A DNA stretch of 64,000 nt from Amycolatopsis sp. DSM 110486 (GTDB lineage Bacteria; Actinomycetota; Actinomycetes; Mycobacteriales; Pseudonocardiaceae): positions 2,061,001 through 2,125,000 of the forward strand of contig NZ_CP080519.1 in the NCBI RefSeq assembly GCF_019468465.1, given 5' to 3'. Both the position numbers and the translations under genes were made by a program. Below the pieces are notes generated by a model. It saw only the letters and a list, made by a program, of their open reading frames with translations. It was not told the DNA's origin and did not search any database. Shown piece by piece: positions 20,277 through 28,305 of this stretch (positions are counted from its first letter, which is position 1; every line of letters starts with the position of its first letter).

Positions 20277-20461
20277 CGGTGCGACCACTGATCGCCTGCG
20301 GCAAAGTGCATCTTGCCGCTCGTCGACCCAGAACCTCCGCTCACCGCATCGCGCTTCCGCCGGGCGGTCTGTTTCGGACAGAAACCGCAGGTCAGAGGCG
20401 TCGCTCGGCCGGGTGAGCTGACTCACCGATCTTCGGGAAACCCTTGTCGAACGCGGTGCTT

Positions 20462-20477
20462 CGTGAAAGCATTCACA
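20462..20477 (+). promoter_or_regulatory. CRP/cAMP-receptor-type binding site upstream of whiB1
   Basis: CGTGA-AAGCAT-TCACA matches the actinobacterial CRP consensus (TGTGA/CGTGA-N6-TCACA) and lies about 74 bp upstream of the whiB1 start. The M. tuberculosis whiB1 promoter is known to be regulated by CRP, which makes the match meaningful. Confidence 0.75.
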
Positions 20478-20550
20478 AGCACCCAAAAACACGACCGCCA
20501 TGACGACTGTGGCGCGGCCCTCCCGCGCCACTATGAAGGAGCTCACGAAC

Positions 20551-20805
20551 ATGGACTGGCGCCACGACGCGTCCTGCCGAGACGAGGACCCCGAGCTGTT
20601 CTTCCCGGTGGGAACCAGCGGTCCGGCTCTGCTGCAGGTCTCCGAGGCGAAGGCCGTGTGCCACCGCTGCACCGTCGCTTCCGACTGCTTGGCCTGGGCT
20701 CTTGCCAGCGGCCAGGACGCCGGCGTGTGGGGCGGCATGAGCGAGGACGAGCGACGCGCGCTCAAGCGCCGCCGTACGCAGATCGGCACGCGTACCATCG
20801 CCTGA
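20551..20805 (+). CDS. whiB1: WhiB-family iron-sulfur transcriptional regulator WhiB1
   Basis: Small [4Fe-4S] regulatory protein of 84 residues. Cluster ligands are Cys9 in DASCRDED, then Cys37, Cys40 and Cys46 in AVCHRCTVASDC. The GVWGGMSEDERRALKRR segment is the WhiB turn plus basic DNA-binding tail. ATG 20551 (MDWRHDASC) follows AAGGAG at 9 nt, whereas an in-frame ATG at 20500 would add residues that WhiB1 does not have. In M. tuberculosis WhiB1 is essential, binds SigA and reacts with nitric oxide. A CRP-type site lies upstream. Confidence 0.93.
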   Translation: MDWRHDASCRDEDPELFFPVGTSGPALLQVSEAKAVCHRCTVASDCLAWALASGQDAGVWGGMSEDERRALKRRRTQIGTRTIA

Positions 20806-20819
20806 GCCTGAAGGCTCAG
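20802..20819 (+). terminator. Short hairpin at whiB1 stop
   Basis: CTGAGCC-TGAA-GGCTCAG is a 7-bp stem with a tetraloop and includes the stop codon. There is no T-run, so its strength is uncertain. Confidence 0.5.
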
Positions 20820-20992
20820 AAGCACCACAACCCTGAACTGGATTCGTCGCAGGGGCTTTTCTTTGTCCTCTCCGCCTGCGACTTGGGGCGATACCCATCC
20901 GGTTTAAGCGTAACAACCGAGGTGAAACCACCCGCACCCGGGTGCACTGCACCTCACCAGGACTGAACAAGTCCTCCCGCGGAACGTCGTGA

Positions 20993-21023
20993 GGGCCGGT
21001 ACCGATTCGTTCGGTACCGGCCC
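20993..21023 (+). terminator. Strong hairpin terminator, orphan
   Basis: A 13-bp perfect stem with a TTCGT loop. It lies 190 bp from the nearest upstream gene on either strand. Confidence 0.7.
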
Positions 21024-21311
21024 TTCGGCGTGTCCGGGGTTCTTTCGGCGTCGCCCTCTTCCGTGCCGCCGACCCAGTCGCCCGCCGGCCGTCCGTTGTG
21101 GACCGACCTCCGCGGCCGATTGCCCTGGGGTAGAAGATCTTTCGCGTTTGACGCGCCTTGCCGCCGTCGTGAGCTCGCTCCGCCGGCCGCGTTCCCGATG
21201 AACGGCTACCCGTCGGTTGAACGTTTGCCGAACGACTCCTGAACGCGACGCGACCCGAGCTTGCGTGGCACCCCCTCTCGCACACCCTGCCGCCTCGCAC
21301 AGCATTGCCAT

Positions 21312-21341
21312 TTGACGATACTGTGTCTCGCACACTATCGT
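21312..21341 (+). promoter_or_regulatory. PadR-operon promoter with internal palindrome
   Basis: The -35 is TTGACG (21312-21317) and the -10 is TATCGT (21336-21341), with an 18-bp spacer. Between them the imperfect palindrome ATACTGTGT-CTC-GCACACTAT (21318-21338) fills the spacer, the usual place for PadR autorepression. Confidence 0.75.
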
Positions 21342-21348
21342 GGCAAGC

Positions 21349-21732
21349 GTGAAAGACACCGACTTGCTGGACGCGCATCGGCAGGAGCTGTGGCGAGGGA
21401 CGGTCGTGCTGGCGAGCCTGCTGGCGCTGCAGAAGCCCGGGTACGGCTACGGGCTGCTCGACGCACTGGAGCGCGCGGGGGTGCCCGCGCCGGCCAACAC
21501 GCTGTACCCGCTGTTGCGCCGCCTGGAGGGTCAAGGGCTGCTGACCAGCGAGTGGGACACCTCGGGCACCCGGCCGCGGAAGTTCTACCGCACCAGCCGC
21601 GACGGGCTGCGGCTCGCGCGGGAGCTGCAGAAGGAGTGGCAGGCCATCGACACGGCGCTGAGCCTGCTGGACACCGAAGCGGACCCGGAGACGAAGACCG
21701 AAGAAGACACCGAACTGGGGGAACAACCATGA
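21349..21732 (+). CDS. PadR-family transcriptional regulator
   Basis: Winged-helix repressor of 127 residues (LWRGTVVLASLLALQKPGYG, then PANTLYPLLRRLEGQGLL and wing WDTSGTRPRKFYRTS). GTG 21349 is 7 nt after the -10, consistent with leaderless translation. GTG 21340 lies inside the -10 box and is less likely. It overlaps the next gene by 4 nt and heads a four-gene operon of two membrane proteins and an SDR. PadR next to a HAAS-domain membrane protein is a common pairing in Gram-positive bacteria. Confidence 0.9.
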   Translation: MKDTDLLDAHRQELWRGTVVLASLLALQKPGYGYGLLDALERAGVPAPANTLYPLLRRLEGQGLLTSEWDTSGTRPRKFYRTSRDGLRLARELQKEWQAIDTALSLLDTEADPETKTEEDTELGEQP

Positions 21733-22688
21733 GCACCACACTCACCGACCGATATGTGGCCGCCGCCGTGCGGCATGTCTCGGGCAAGCACCGCGGCGAG
21801 ATCGACCGCGAGCTGCGGGCCGCGATCGCCGACGACGTCGACGCACGGGTCTCGCTCGGGGAGAGCCCGGGCCAGGCCGAGTACGCGGCGCTGGCCGAGC
21901 TCGGCGACCCGGCGCAACTGGCGACGCGGTACGCCGACAAGGCGACCGCGCTGATCGGGCCGGCCACCTACCCGGACTACGCCCGGGCGGTGCGCCTGCT
22001 GAGCGCGACCGTCCTGCCCATCACCTACGTCGTGAACGGGATCGGGCACTGGGTGCGCGGCGAAAACGTTGCGGCGGCGATCTTTTCGCCGCTGGGCGCC
22101 ACGTTGACCGTCGCGATGTACCTGCTCGTCGCGATCACTGTCCTTTATGTACTCGTCGAGCGCTTCGGCAGCGAGCGCGGCCCCGGCGAACCCGACGAGG
22201 ACTGGAAACCCGACCAGCTCCCGTTCTCCGACGCCACGGCGACCACCACGTGGAACGAAGTCGGCAGCGGCATCGTGCTGGCGGTCCTGCTGGTGGTGGC
22301 GCTGTTCGTGCAGCGTTCGGCCACGCTCGTGACAACGGCTTCCGGCGCGCGGGTGCCGGTTCTCGACCCCGCGTTGTGGGGGTTCTGGGTGCCGTTCTTC
22401 GTTGTCGTGCTGGTGCTTTCGCTCGCACTGGCGGTGGCGAACCTGCGACTGGGCCGCTGGACGCCCGCGACGGCCGTCGCCGGCACCGTGCTCATCCTCG
22501 CGGCGACGGGACCGCTCGCGTACCTGTTCTTCGAGGCGCGCGTACTCGATCCCGCGCTCGGCAGCGGCTTCGCCGAGACCGGCAGCTGGATCGGCTGGCT
22601 CGCCCTGGTCGTTCTGGCTGCCGTCACCGTCGCCGTGCTCGCCAAGACCTGGCGCCACCGCGACCGTCAGCGGATCGAGGTCCGATGA
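21729..22688 (+). CDS. HAAS (permease-prefix) domain membrane protein
   Basis: 319-residue protein. The first 80 residues form a small helical HAAS-like domain (VAAAVRHVSGKHRGEIDREL onward, with ALAELGDPAQLATRYADK), and six or so hydrophobic helices follow. Such proteins accompany PadR regulators and are thought to signal or buffer membrane stress, but no activity is proven. ATGA overlaps on both sides place it firmly in the operon. Confidence 0.8.
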   Translation: MSTTLTDRYVAAAVRHVSGKHRGEIDRELRAAIADDVDARVSLGESPGQAEYAALAELGDPAQLATRYADKATALIGPATYPDYARAVRLLSATVLPITYVVNGIGHWVRGENVAAAIFSPLGATLTVAMYLLVAITVLYVLVERFGSERGPGEPDEDWKPDQLPFSDATATTTWNEVGSGIVLAVLLVVALFVQRSATLVTTASGARVPVLDPALWGFWVPFFVVVLVLSLALAVANLRLGRWTPATAVAGTVLILAATGPLAYLFFEARVLDPALGSGFAETGSWIGWLALVVLAAVTVAVLAKTWRHRDRQRIEVR

Positions 22689-23362
22689 CGACCACGCTCG
22701 CCCCTCCCGAAAAGCCCACCACTCCCCCGGAACTGCGCCGGGAGCTGATCGTCAACCTCGCCATCAACCTCGTCGCCCCGGCCGCGCTCTTCTACGGCCT
22801 GCGCGCGCTGGGCGTCAACCAGTGGCTGGCGCTGCTGGCGGGTGTCGTCCCGCCGGCCGTGCGCGCCGTGCAGACGGTGGTCACGAAGCGACGCGTGGAC
22901 ACGCTCGCGGTGTTCACGTTGAGCATCCTGGTGCTGAGCGTCGCGACGTCGTTCCTGTCCGGCAGCCCGCGGTTCCTGCTGGCCAAGGACGGCTGGATGA
23001 CCGCGGCCGCCGGGCTCTGGATGCTGGCGACGCTGCTGCGGACACCGTTCCTGTACCAGGTGCTGCGGTCGTTCCTCGGCCAGGAGGCGCGCGACCGCAT
23101 GGAGCGCAACTGGCTCGGCTCGCCCACCTACCGCCACGTGCTGCGCGTGACCACCGCGATGTGGGGTGTGGTGCTCGTGCTCGACGCCGGGGTGCGCGTG
23201 GTGCTGGCCTACACGCTGTCCGTGGACCGGGTGCCGCTGATCAGCGGGCTGCAGTACGTGGCCGTGTACCTCGCGCTCGAGGTCGCCACGCGGGTCTACG
23301 CCCGTCGCAAGAGTGTCATCGCCGCCATCGCGGCCGAAGTCGGAGAGGAATCACCTGCATGA
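22685..23362 (+). CDS. VC0807-family membrane protein
   Basis: 225-residue integral membrane protein with about six helices, including IVNLAINLVAPAALFYGL and WLALLAGVVPPAVRAVQTV, and a charged loop FLGQEARDRMERNW. It looks like the VC0807 family (related to intracellular septation-type proteins), for which no biochemical role is established. It overlaps its neighbours by ATGA on both sides. Confidence 0.72.
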   Translation: MTTTLAPPEKPTTPPELRRELIVNLAINLVAPAALFYGLRALGVNQWLALLAGVVPPAVRAVQTVVTKRRVDTLAVFTLSILVLSVATSFLSGSPRFLLAKDGWMTAAAGLWMLATLLRTPFLYQVLRSFLGQEARDRMERNWLGSPTYRHVLRVTTAMWGVVLVLDAGVRVVLAYTLSVDRVPLISGLQYVAVYLALEVATRVYARRKSVIAAIAAEVGEESPA

Positions 23363-24084
23363 CCGTCGTTCTGATCACCGGAGGTTCGAGCGGCATCGGT
23401 GCCGCCGTGGCGCGGCACTTCGCGGCCGAGGGCGCCCGGGTGGTGGTGGCCGACGTCGACGAGGCTGCCGGCGCGGAGGTCGCCGCCGAGGTCGGGGGCC
23501 TGTTCGTGCGCACCGACGTCACGCGGCCCGAGGACAACGAGGCCGCCGTGGCCGCGGCGGTGGCCGAGTACGGCGGGCTCGACGTCGTGCACCTCAACGC
23601 CGGCACCGGCGGCGCGGGCGGCCTCGACGACTTCGACCTGGAGCGTTATCGCCGCACGTTGGCGGTGAACGTCGACGGCACGATGTTCGGCCTGCGCGCC
23701 GCCGTCCCGGCGCTGCGGGCTCATGGCGGTGGCGCGATCGTGGTGACGTCCAGCCTCGCCGGCATCTCGCCGGCCACGTTCGACCCGGTGTACTCGGCGA
23801 GCAAGCACGCGATCATCGGCCTGGTGCGGTCACTGGCCCCGGCCTGTGCCGATTCGGGGATCACGCTCAACGCCGTGTGCCCGGGGTTCGTGGAGACGCG
23901 GATGATCGGCGGGCTCAAGGACACGCTCGTGGCGAACGGCTTGGCCGTGGCTTCTCCGGCGGAAATCGCGTCCGCGGTCGCGACGATCGCCTCGGGTGAG
24001 GGCACTGGAGAGGCGTGGATGCTGCAGGCCGGGCGCGCTCCGGAACGCGTCGAGTTCCCGGTGGTCGAGCTCAGCCAGGCGTGA
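23359..24084 (+). CDS. Short-chain dehydrogenase/reductase
   Basis: NAD(P)-dependent SDR of 241 residues. TGGSSGIG nucleotide loop, an acidic residue after the second strand (VVADVD, favouring NAD), catalytic Ser in VTSSLAG and YSASK are present. The C-terminal region (PGFVETRM) is normal. Last gene of the PadR operon, linked by ATGA. Its 3' end overlaps the convergent double-MerR gene by 14 bp. The substrate is unknown. Confidence 0.9.
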   Translation: MTVVLITGGSSGIGAAVARHFAAEGARVVVADVDEAAGAEVAAEVGGLFVRTDVTRPEDNEAAVAAAVAEYGGLDVVHLNAGTGGAGGLDDFDLERYRRTLAVNVDGTMFGLRAAVPALRAHGGGAIVVTSSLAGISPATFDPVYSASKHAIIGLVRSLAPACADSGITLNAVCPGFVETRMIGGLKDTLVANGLAVASPAEIASAVATIASGEGTGEAWMLQAGRAPERVEFPVVELSQA

Positions 24085-24772
24085 CCGAATCGCGCAAGGT
24101 GAGGTAGGCGTCGAGCTGGGCGGCGCCGGCGAGCAGGGCGCGGCTGCGGGCGGTGAGCCGATGCTGCCAGGCGTCGAGGAAGGCGCTCAACGCGTCGGCC
24201 CCGCCCGCCTCGCGCAGTGATTCGAGGAACTGCGCGACCTGGCGCAACAGGTAACCGCCACGGCGGAGCTGCCGGGCGATCTCGGCGTCACGCACGCAGT
24301 CCGGGCCGTATTCGCGATAACCGGTGGCCCGATTTCGTTCAGGACGCAGGATGCCCTCGGTTTCCCAGGCGCGCAGCGTCGCCGGGTGCACGTCGAGCCG
24401 TCGCGCGAGCTCGCCGACGGTCAGCGGCGGGCCTTGCAACGGTGCCGGCGCCGTGGACAGGGTGCCCAGGGCCGCCGCGACTTCAGTGCGGGTGTCGCGT
24501 TCGGCGAGCAGAGCGACATGCGCGGCGTCGATGAGCCGGTAGGCGGATTCGGTGTCACCGCGGTGGATCGAGCGCATGATCTCCACTGCCGGCTGGTGCC
24601 CGTGGCCCGCGCGCAACGCTAGGAAGGCGCGCAGGCCCTGCGCGTGCAGCGGCGTGTAGCGGCGGTAGCCGCTGTCGCTGCGTCCGGTCGGCGGGAGCAC
24701 GCCGGCGTCGTCGTAATTGCGGACCGCTTGGGCGGACAACCCGTGCTCCCGCGCGAGGTCGATGGGTCGCAG
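24071..24772 (-). CDS. Double-MerR transcriptional regulator (TioE-like), probable CTG start
   Basis: 233-residue protein with two MerR-type helix-turn-helix units: residues 1-45 (RPIDLAREHGLSAQAVRNY, SGYRRYTPLHAQ) and about 105-170 (LTVGELARRLDVHPATLRAW, TGYREYGPDCVRDAEIARQL). Actinobacterial TioE-like regulators have this layout. No ATG, GTG or TTG lies in the right place. A perfect GGAGG (24779-24783) sits 6 nt before CTG 24772, giving LRPIDLAREHG, where homologs begin. A TTG at 24739 would cut into the first helix-turn-helix. It is divergent from the erythromycin-esterase gene, its probable target. Confidence 0.8.
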   Translation of the reverse strand: MRPIDLAREHGLSAQAVRNYDDAGVLPPTGRSDSGYRRYTPLHAQGLRAFLALRAGHGHQPAVEIMRSIHRGDTESAYRLIDAAHVALLAERDTRTEVAAALGTLSTAPAPLQGPPLTVGELARRLDVHPATLRAWETEGILRPERNRATGYREYGPDCVRDAEIARQLRRGGYLLRQVAQFLESLREAGGADALSAFLDAWQHRLTARSRALLAGAAQLDAYLTLRDSVTPG

Positions 24773-24885
24773 GGTGAACCTCCGTTTGAGGCTTTCGGCC
24801 TTGAACTGCAGGTGGTTCGCATCGAAGTTTCACTCGATTCTTCAACGATACGGTCGAGGACAGGTTTCTCTGGAAGGGGTTTTCC

Positions 24886-26100
24886 ATGTCCACTGCCACC
24901 ACCCTGCGCGGGGCCGGCCGCGAAATCGGCGACGCGGCGAGCCTGGGCCGCACCGTCGACGAGCTGCTCGCCCAGGCCCGGCCCGCGCTGCTCGCCCTCG
25001 GCGAGCCGACGCACGGGATCCGAGCGTTTCCCTTGCTGCGCAACGAACTTCTCGCCCACCTCGTCGAGCGGGGCTACCGGTCGATCTCGCTGGAGACCGA
25101 CGTTTTCGCCGCGTCCATCGTCAACGACTACGTGACCGGCGGCGCCGGTGACCTCGACGAGGTGCTGAAAACCGGCTTCAGCCACTGGTTCGGTCGCGTG
25201 CCGGGCAACCGAGAACTCGTCGAGTGGCTGCGCGAGCACAACGCCGGCCGCGCGCCCGAGGATCAGGTGCGGTTCCACGGCTTCGACGCGCCGACGGAGA
25301 CCACCTCCGCGCCCAGCCCGCGGCGCGCGCTGACCGCCGTGATCGACTACCTGCCCACAGCGTTGTGTCCGGCCTCGATCCACGACCTGGATTCGTTGCT
25401 CGGCGAAGACGACGACTGGACGAACGAGCAGGCCATGTACGACGCGGCCGCGTCGATCGGCGGCTCCGACCGCGCCCGCGCGTTGCGCATCGTCGCCGAC
25501 GACCTCGCGAGCGCCCTCCACCGCGCGGCGCCCGTGCTCCAGCCCGCCGATCCCCCCGGCTACGCGCTCGCCGCCGCGTACGCACGCACCGCCGTGAGTC
25601 TGCTCCGCTACCACGCGGCGATGGCCTTCGCCGCGCCCGATCGGTTCGGGACCCTGCTCAGCCTGCGCGCCGAGATGATGGCCGACAACCTGCTCGCGAT
25701 GCTCTCGCAGGAGCGGGACCGCGGGCCGAGCCTGGTGTTCGCGCACAACGTGCACCTGCAGCGCGTGCCGTCCACCCTGCAGATGGGCCCGGAGGAGGCG
25801 ACGTGGGGCAGCGCGGGCGCGCTCGTCGCGTTGACGCTGGGCGAGCGCTACGTCTTCGTCGCCGCCGACGCCAACCCCCACGCGGAACCCGGCACGCTCC
25901 AGGGCGAGCTGGCCGCGGCCACCACCCGTCGCGCGCTGTTCCCAGCGCAAGCCCTGCGCGGCGCGCTGCCCGCGTCGACCGGCACGGGCGAGCCGATCCT
26001 GCCCGGCCACCTCCCGCTGAGCCCGGCCCAGATCGACGGCGCTGACGCGGTCGTCTTCGTGGCCGACACCGACGGGCAGCGCGTCGAGTACTGGCGTTAG
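24886..26100 (+). CDS. Erythromycin esterase family protein
   Basis: 404-residue member of the Ere/DUF family of metal-independent hydrolases. It carries LGEPTHGIRAFPLLRNELL with the catalytic-type His, SISLETDVFAASIVNDYV, and VFAHNVHLQRVP near residue 290. Authentic EreA/EreB open macrolide lactones, but many chromosomal relatives have unknown substrates, so resistance should not be assumed. AAGGGG precedes the ATG. It is divergent from the double-MerR gene, and its stop overlaps the convergent pdtaS stop by 4 bp (TTAG). Confidence 0.82.
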   Translation: MSTATTLRGAGREIGDAASLGRTVDELLAQARPALLALGEPTHGIRAFPLLRNELLAHLVERGYRSISLETDVFAASIVNDYVTGGAGDLDEVLKTGFSHWFGRVPGNRELVEWLREHNAGRAPEDQVRFHGFDAPTETTSAPSPRRALTAVIDYLPTALCPASIHDLDSLLGEDDDWTNEQAMYDAAASIGGSDRARALRIVADDLASALHRAAPVLQPADPPGYALAAAYARTAVSLLRYHAAMAFAAPDRFGTLLSLRAEMMADNLLAMLSQERDRGPSLVFAHNVHLQRVPSTLQMGPEEATWGSAGALVALTLGERYVFVAADANPHAEPGTLQGELAAATTRRALFPAQALRGALPASTGTGEPILPGHLPLSPAQIDGADAVVFVADTDGQRVEYWR

Positions 26101-27617
26101 AGCCGGCGGGAGAGGGGGATGCGCAGCGCGGCCTCGGTGCCCGGCACGCGCGCGCCGGTGGAATCCGTGCGCACCTTGCGCAGCGACAGGGACCCGCGCA
26201 GTTCCGACTCCACCAGCGTGCGCACGATCTGCAGGCCGAGGCCGTCGCTGCGTTCCAGCGAGAAGCCCGAAGGCAGGCCGCGGCCGTTGTCCCGGATGAG
26301 GACGTCGAGCCAGCGCGCCGAGCGTTCCACGATGATCTCGACCTTGCCCGGGCGGCCCTGCGGGAACGCGTGCTCGATGGCGTTCTGCACGAGCTCCGTG
26401 AGCACCATGACCAGCGGCGTCGCGATCTCGGCGATGACGATGCCGAACGAGCCCTTGCGCGTGAGCCCCACCTGCGACTCCGCGGTGGCGACCTCGCCGA
26501 CCATCGGCAGGACGTTGTCGAGCAGCTTGTCGAGGTCCACGCGCTCGTCGACGGAGATCGACAGGGCCTCGTGGACCATCGCGATCGACGAGACGCGCCG
26601 CACGGACTCGCCGAGCGCGAGGCGGGCCTCTTCGCTCGTGGTGCGGCGCGACTGCAGCCGCAGCAGCGCCGCGACGGTCTGCAGGTTGTTCTTCACGCGG
26701 TGGTGGATCTCGCGGATCGTCGCGTCCTTGGACAGCAGGGCGCGGTCGCGGCGCTTGACCTCGGTGACGTCGCGGACCAGCACGAGCGCGCCGGCCGCCT
26801 GACCCGACGGGCGCAGCGGCAGCGCACGGAACAGCACCACGGCGCCGCGGCGGGAATCGGCCTCCGTGCGGGTGGAGGGCTTGCCGTCGAGGGCCTCGAT
26901 GATGCGGTGCGAGACCTCGGTGGCGTCGAACGGGTCGCGGATCAGCGACCGCGTCAACGGCGCCAGCCGCTGCCCCACCAGGTCGGACTCGTGGCCCATG
27001 CGGTGGTAGGCGGACAGGCCGTTGGGGCTGGCGAACACGACGGTGCCGCTCGGGTCGAGGCGGATGAGGCCGTCGCCGACGCGGGGGCTGGTGTGGGTGT
27101 CGGCCTGGTTGCCGCCCGGGGGCGGGAACGTGCCGTCGACGATCATCTGGCACAGGTCGCCCGCGCTGCCCAGATACGCGATCTCCAGCGGGCTCGGCAC
27201 GCGCGGCGCGGCCAGGTTCGTCTCGCGGCTGAGCACGGCGATCACCTCGCCGCCGAAGCTCACCGGCACGGCTTCGCGGCGCATCGGCAGGTCGCGGTAC
27301 CAGTGCGGGTCTTCCTCGCGGCCGATCTTCCGCTCGCGCACGGCCTTCGCCAGCTCCGGGTGCTCGGCGACGGTGAACCGCGTGCCGACGACATCCTCGG
27401 GGTGCGCGGTGGGCGCCGTGGTGGGCCGGGCGTGTGCGACGCACACGAAATCGCCGCCCTCGGGCTGCAGGTCCCTCGCGACGGGGACCCACAGCAGGAA
27501 ATCGGCGAACGACAGATCGGCCAGCAGCTGCCACTCCGCGACGACGGTCTGCAGATGGTCGGCGGCCTCACCGGGGAGACCGGTGTTCTCGGCGAGCAGG
27601 TCGGAAAGGGTGGACAC
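26097..27617 (-). CDS. pdtaS: Sensor histidine kinase PdtaS
   Basis: Cytoplasmic two-component kinase of 506 residues whose M. tuberculosis counterpart (Rv3220c) signals to the RNA-binding antiterminator PdtaR. Order: GAF-like sensor (residues 1-160), PAS (about 175-285), then the HisKA_2 dimerisation helix with phospho-acceptor His in REIHHRVKNNLQTVAALL. The ATPase domain follows, with LVQNAIEHAF, IRDNGRGLP and DGLGLQIV. No membrane segment. The GTG start lacks a clear ribosome site. In M. tuberculosis it lies next to whiB1. Here about 5.3 kb of accessory genes separates them. Confidence 0.92.
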   Translation of the reverse strand: MSTLSDLLAENTGLPGEAADHLQTVVAEWQLLADLSFADFLLWVPVARDLQPEGGDFVCVAHARPTTAPTAHPEDVVGTRFTVAEHPELAKAVRERKIGREEDPHWYRDLPMRREAVPVSFGGEVIAVLSRETNLAAPRVPSPLEIAYLGSAGDLCQMIVDGTFPPPGGNQADTHTSPRVGDGLIRLDPSGTVVFASPNGLSAYHRMGHESDLVGQRLAPLTRSLIRDPFDATEVSHRIIEALDGKPSTRTEADSRRGAVVLFRALPLRPSGQAAGALVLVRDVTEVKRRDRALLSKDATIREIHHRVKNNLQTVAALLRLQSRRTTSEEARLALGESVRRVSSIAMVHEALSISVDERVDLDKLLDNVLPMVGEVATAESQVGLTRKGSFGIVIAEIATPLVMVLTELVQNAIEHAFPQGRPGKVEIIVERSARWLDVLIRDNGRGLPSGFSLERSDGLGLQIVRTLVESELRGSLSLRKVRTDSTGARVPGTEAALRIPLSRRL

Positions 27618-27815
27618 GAGCTACTCGACGACCACGAGTGCGTGGTGCGCGGTTCCTCCGGTCATCCGCCCATCAAACCAGAGCGGACGCCGATCAGCAC
27701 GGGCGCCGCAGGTGAGCCGGGGCACGCATGACACACTGGAGCGGTTGACCCGAGCCCGGCAGGTGCTCCGGCACCCCGCACCCGGGCCATCCCGCGTGAA
27801 TACGAGGAGTGAAGC

Positions 27816-27890
27816 ATGTCGAAGCGCGCCCGTAAGCGTCGCGACCGCAAGAAGAACGGCGCGAACCACGGCAAGAAGCCCAACGCCTGA
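27816..27890 (+). CDS. 50S ribosomal protein bL37 (24 residues)
   Basis: Tiny basic protein, MSKRARKRRDRKKNGANHGK followed by KPNA. It matches the actinobacterial ribosomal protein bL37 found in mycobacterial 50S structures. ATG 27816 is preceded by GAGGAG at good spacing and the gene is followed by a strong hairpin (27911-27941), so it is a complete expressed unit. Standard gene callers usually miss it. Name assigned from memory of the mycobacterial sequence. Confidence 0.88.
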   Translation: MSKRARKRRDRKKNGANHGKKPNA

Positions 27891-27910
27891 TTCCGGCGTC
27901 CGGACGCGAC

Positions 27911-27941
27911 ACGGCCCCCGCACCACTGGTACGGGGGCCGT
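27911..27941 (+). terminator. Terminator of bL37 gene (possibly bidirectional)
   Basis: ACGGCCCCCG and CGGGGGCCGT form a perfect 10-bp stem with an 11-nt loop, between bL37 and the convergent rsrA. Confidence 0.75.
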
Positions 27942-27978
27942 CGTCGTCGGAAATCCCGGAAAAGCGTGAGCTCGGGTG

Positions 27979-28305
27979 TTACTCGCCGGTGCGCTGCTCG
28001 ACGGTGATCTCGGTGCGCTCGACCGTCACGCCGCCGCGCGTGGCGACGGTCTGGCGGATCGAGGCGCGCAGGCGGCTCTTCAGCTCCGCCGGCGCCAAGT
28101 CACCGCCGCACTTGCGATGCAGCAGCTCCTTGATCTGCTCGTCGATGCCGTACTCCTCGAGGCACGGCGGGCAGTCCTCGATGTGGCGGCGCAGCTCGGC
28201 GTCGCGCAGGGGGCTGCACTCCTTGTCGAGGAGCAGGTAGATCTCCGAAAGCGCCTCTTCGCAGCGGACCTTGTCCTCGGTCCCCGGCGCGTCACCCGTG
28301 CTCAT
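27979..28305 (-). CDS. rsrA: Mycothiol-system zinc anti-sigma factor RsrA/RshA
   Basis: 108-residue redox-sensing anti-sigma factor. The ZAS motif H-x3-C-x2-C is RHIEDCPPC, preceded by a further Cys in VRCEEALSE, the set that binds zinc and forms disulfides on oxidation, releasing the sigma factor. A later Cys (HRKCGGD) is also present. ATG 28305 overlaps the sigma gene stop by 4 nt (ATGA), so the pair is coupled one to one. Counterpart of Rv3221A. Confidence 0.92.
   Translation of the reverse strand: MSTGDAPGTEDKVRCEEALSEIYLLLDKECSPLRDAELRRHIEDCPPCLEEYGIDEQIKELLHRKCGGDLAPAELKSRLRASIRQTVATRGGVTVERTEITVEQRTGE

Larger units (their letters stand above)
20806..21348 (+). other. Intergenic region with orphan terminator (possible small RNA)
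   Basis: About 540 bp without a convincing gene. It holds a 13-bp perfect hairpin, GGGCCGGTACCGA with TCGGTACCGGCCC (20993-21023), about 190 bp beyond whiB1. Upstream are a possible -35 TTGGGG (20883) and a TAAGCG (20905). This could end a long whiB1 3' UTR or a separate RNA of about 90-110 nt. The right end is the PadR-operon promoter. Confidence 0.35.

Noticed and set aside
21340..21348. PadR start at GTG 21340
   Set aside because: It overlaps the -10 box. GTG 21349 is 7 nt downstream, as usual for leaderless mRNA.
24886..26100. Proven macrolide-resistance gene
   Set aside because: Family membership only. Chromosomal relatives often lack that activity, so no resistance is claimed.
24619..27534. 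Very long open frame (971 codons) on the minus strand spanning ere and pdtaS
   Set aside because: It is antisense to ere and out of frame with pdtaS. Composition is Arg/Gly/Pro-rich, as produced by high-GC shadow frames, and no domain was seen.
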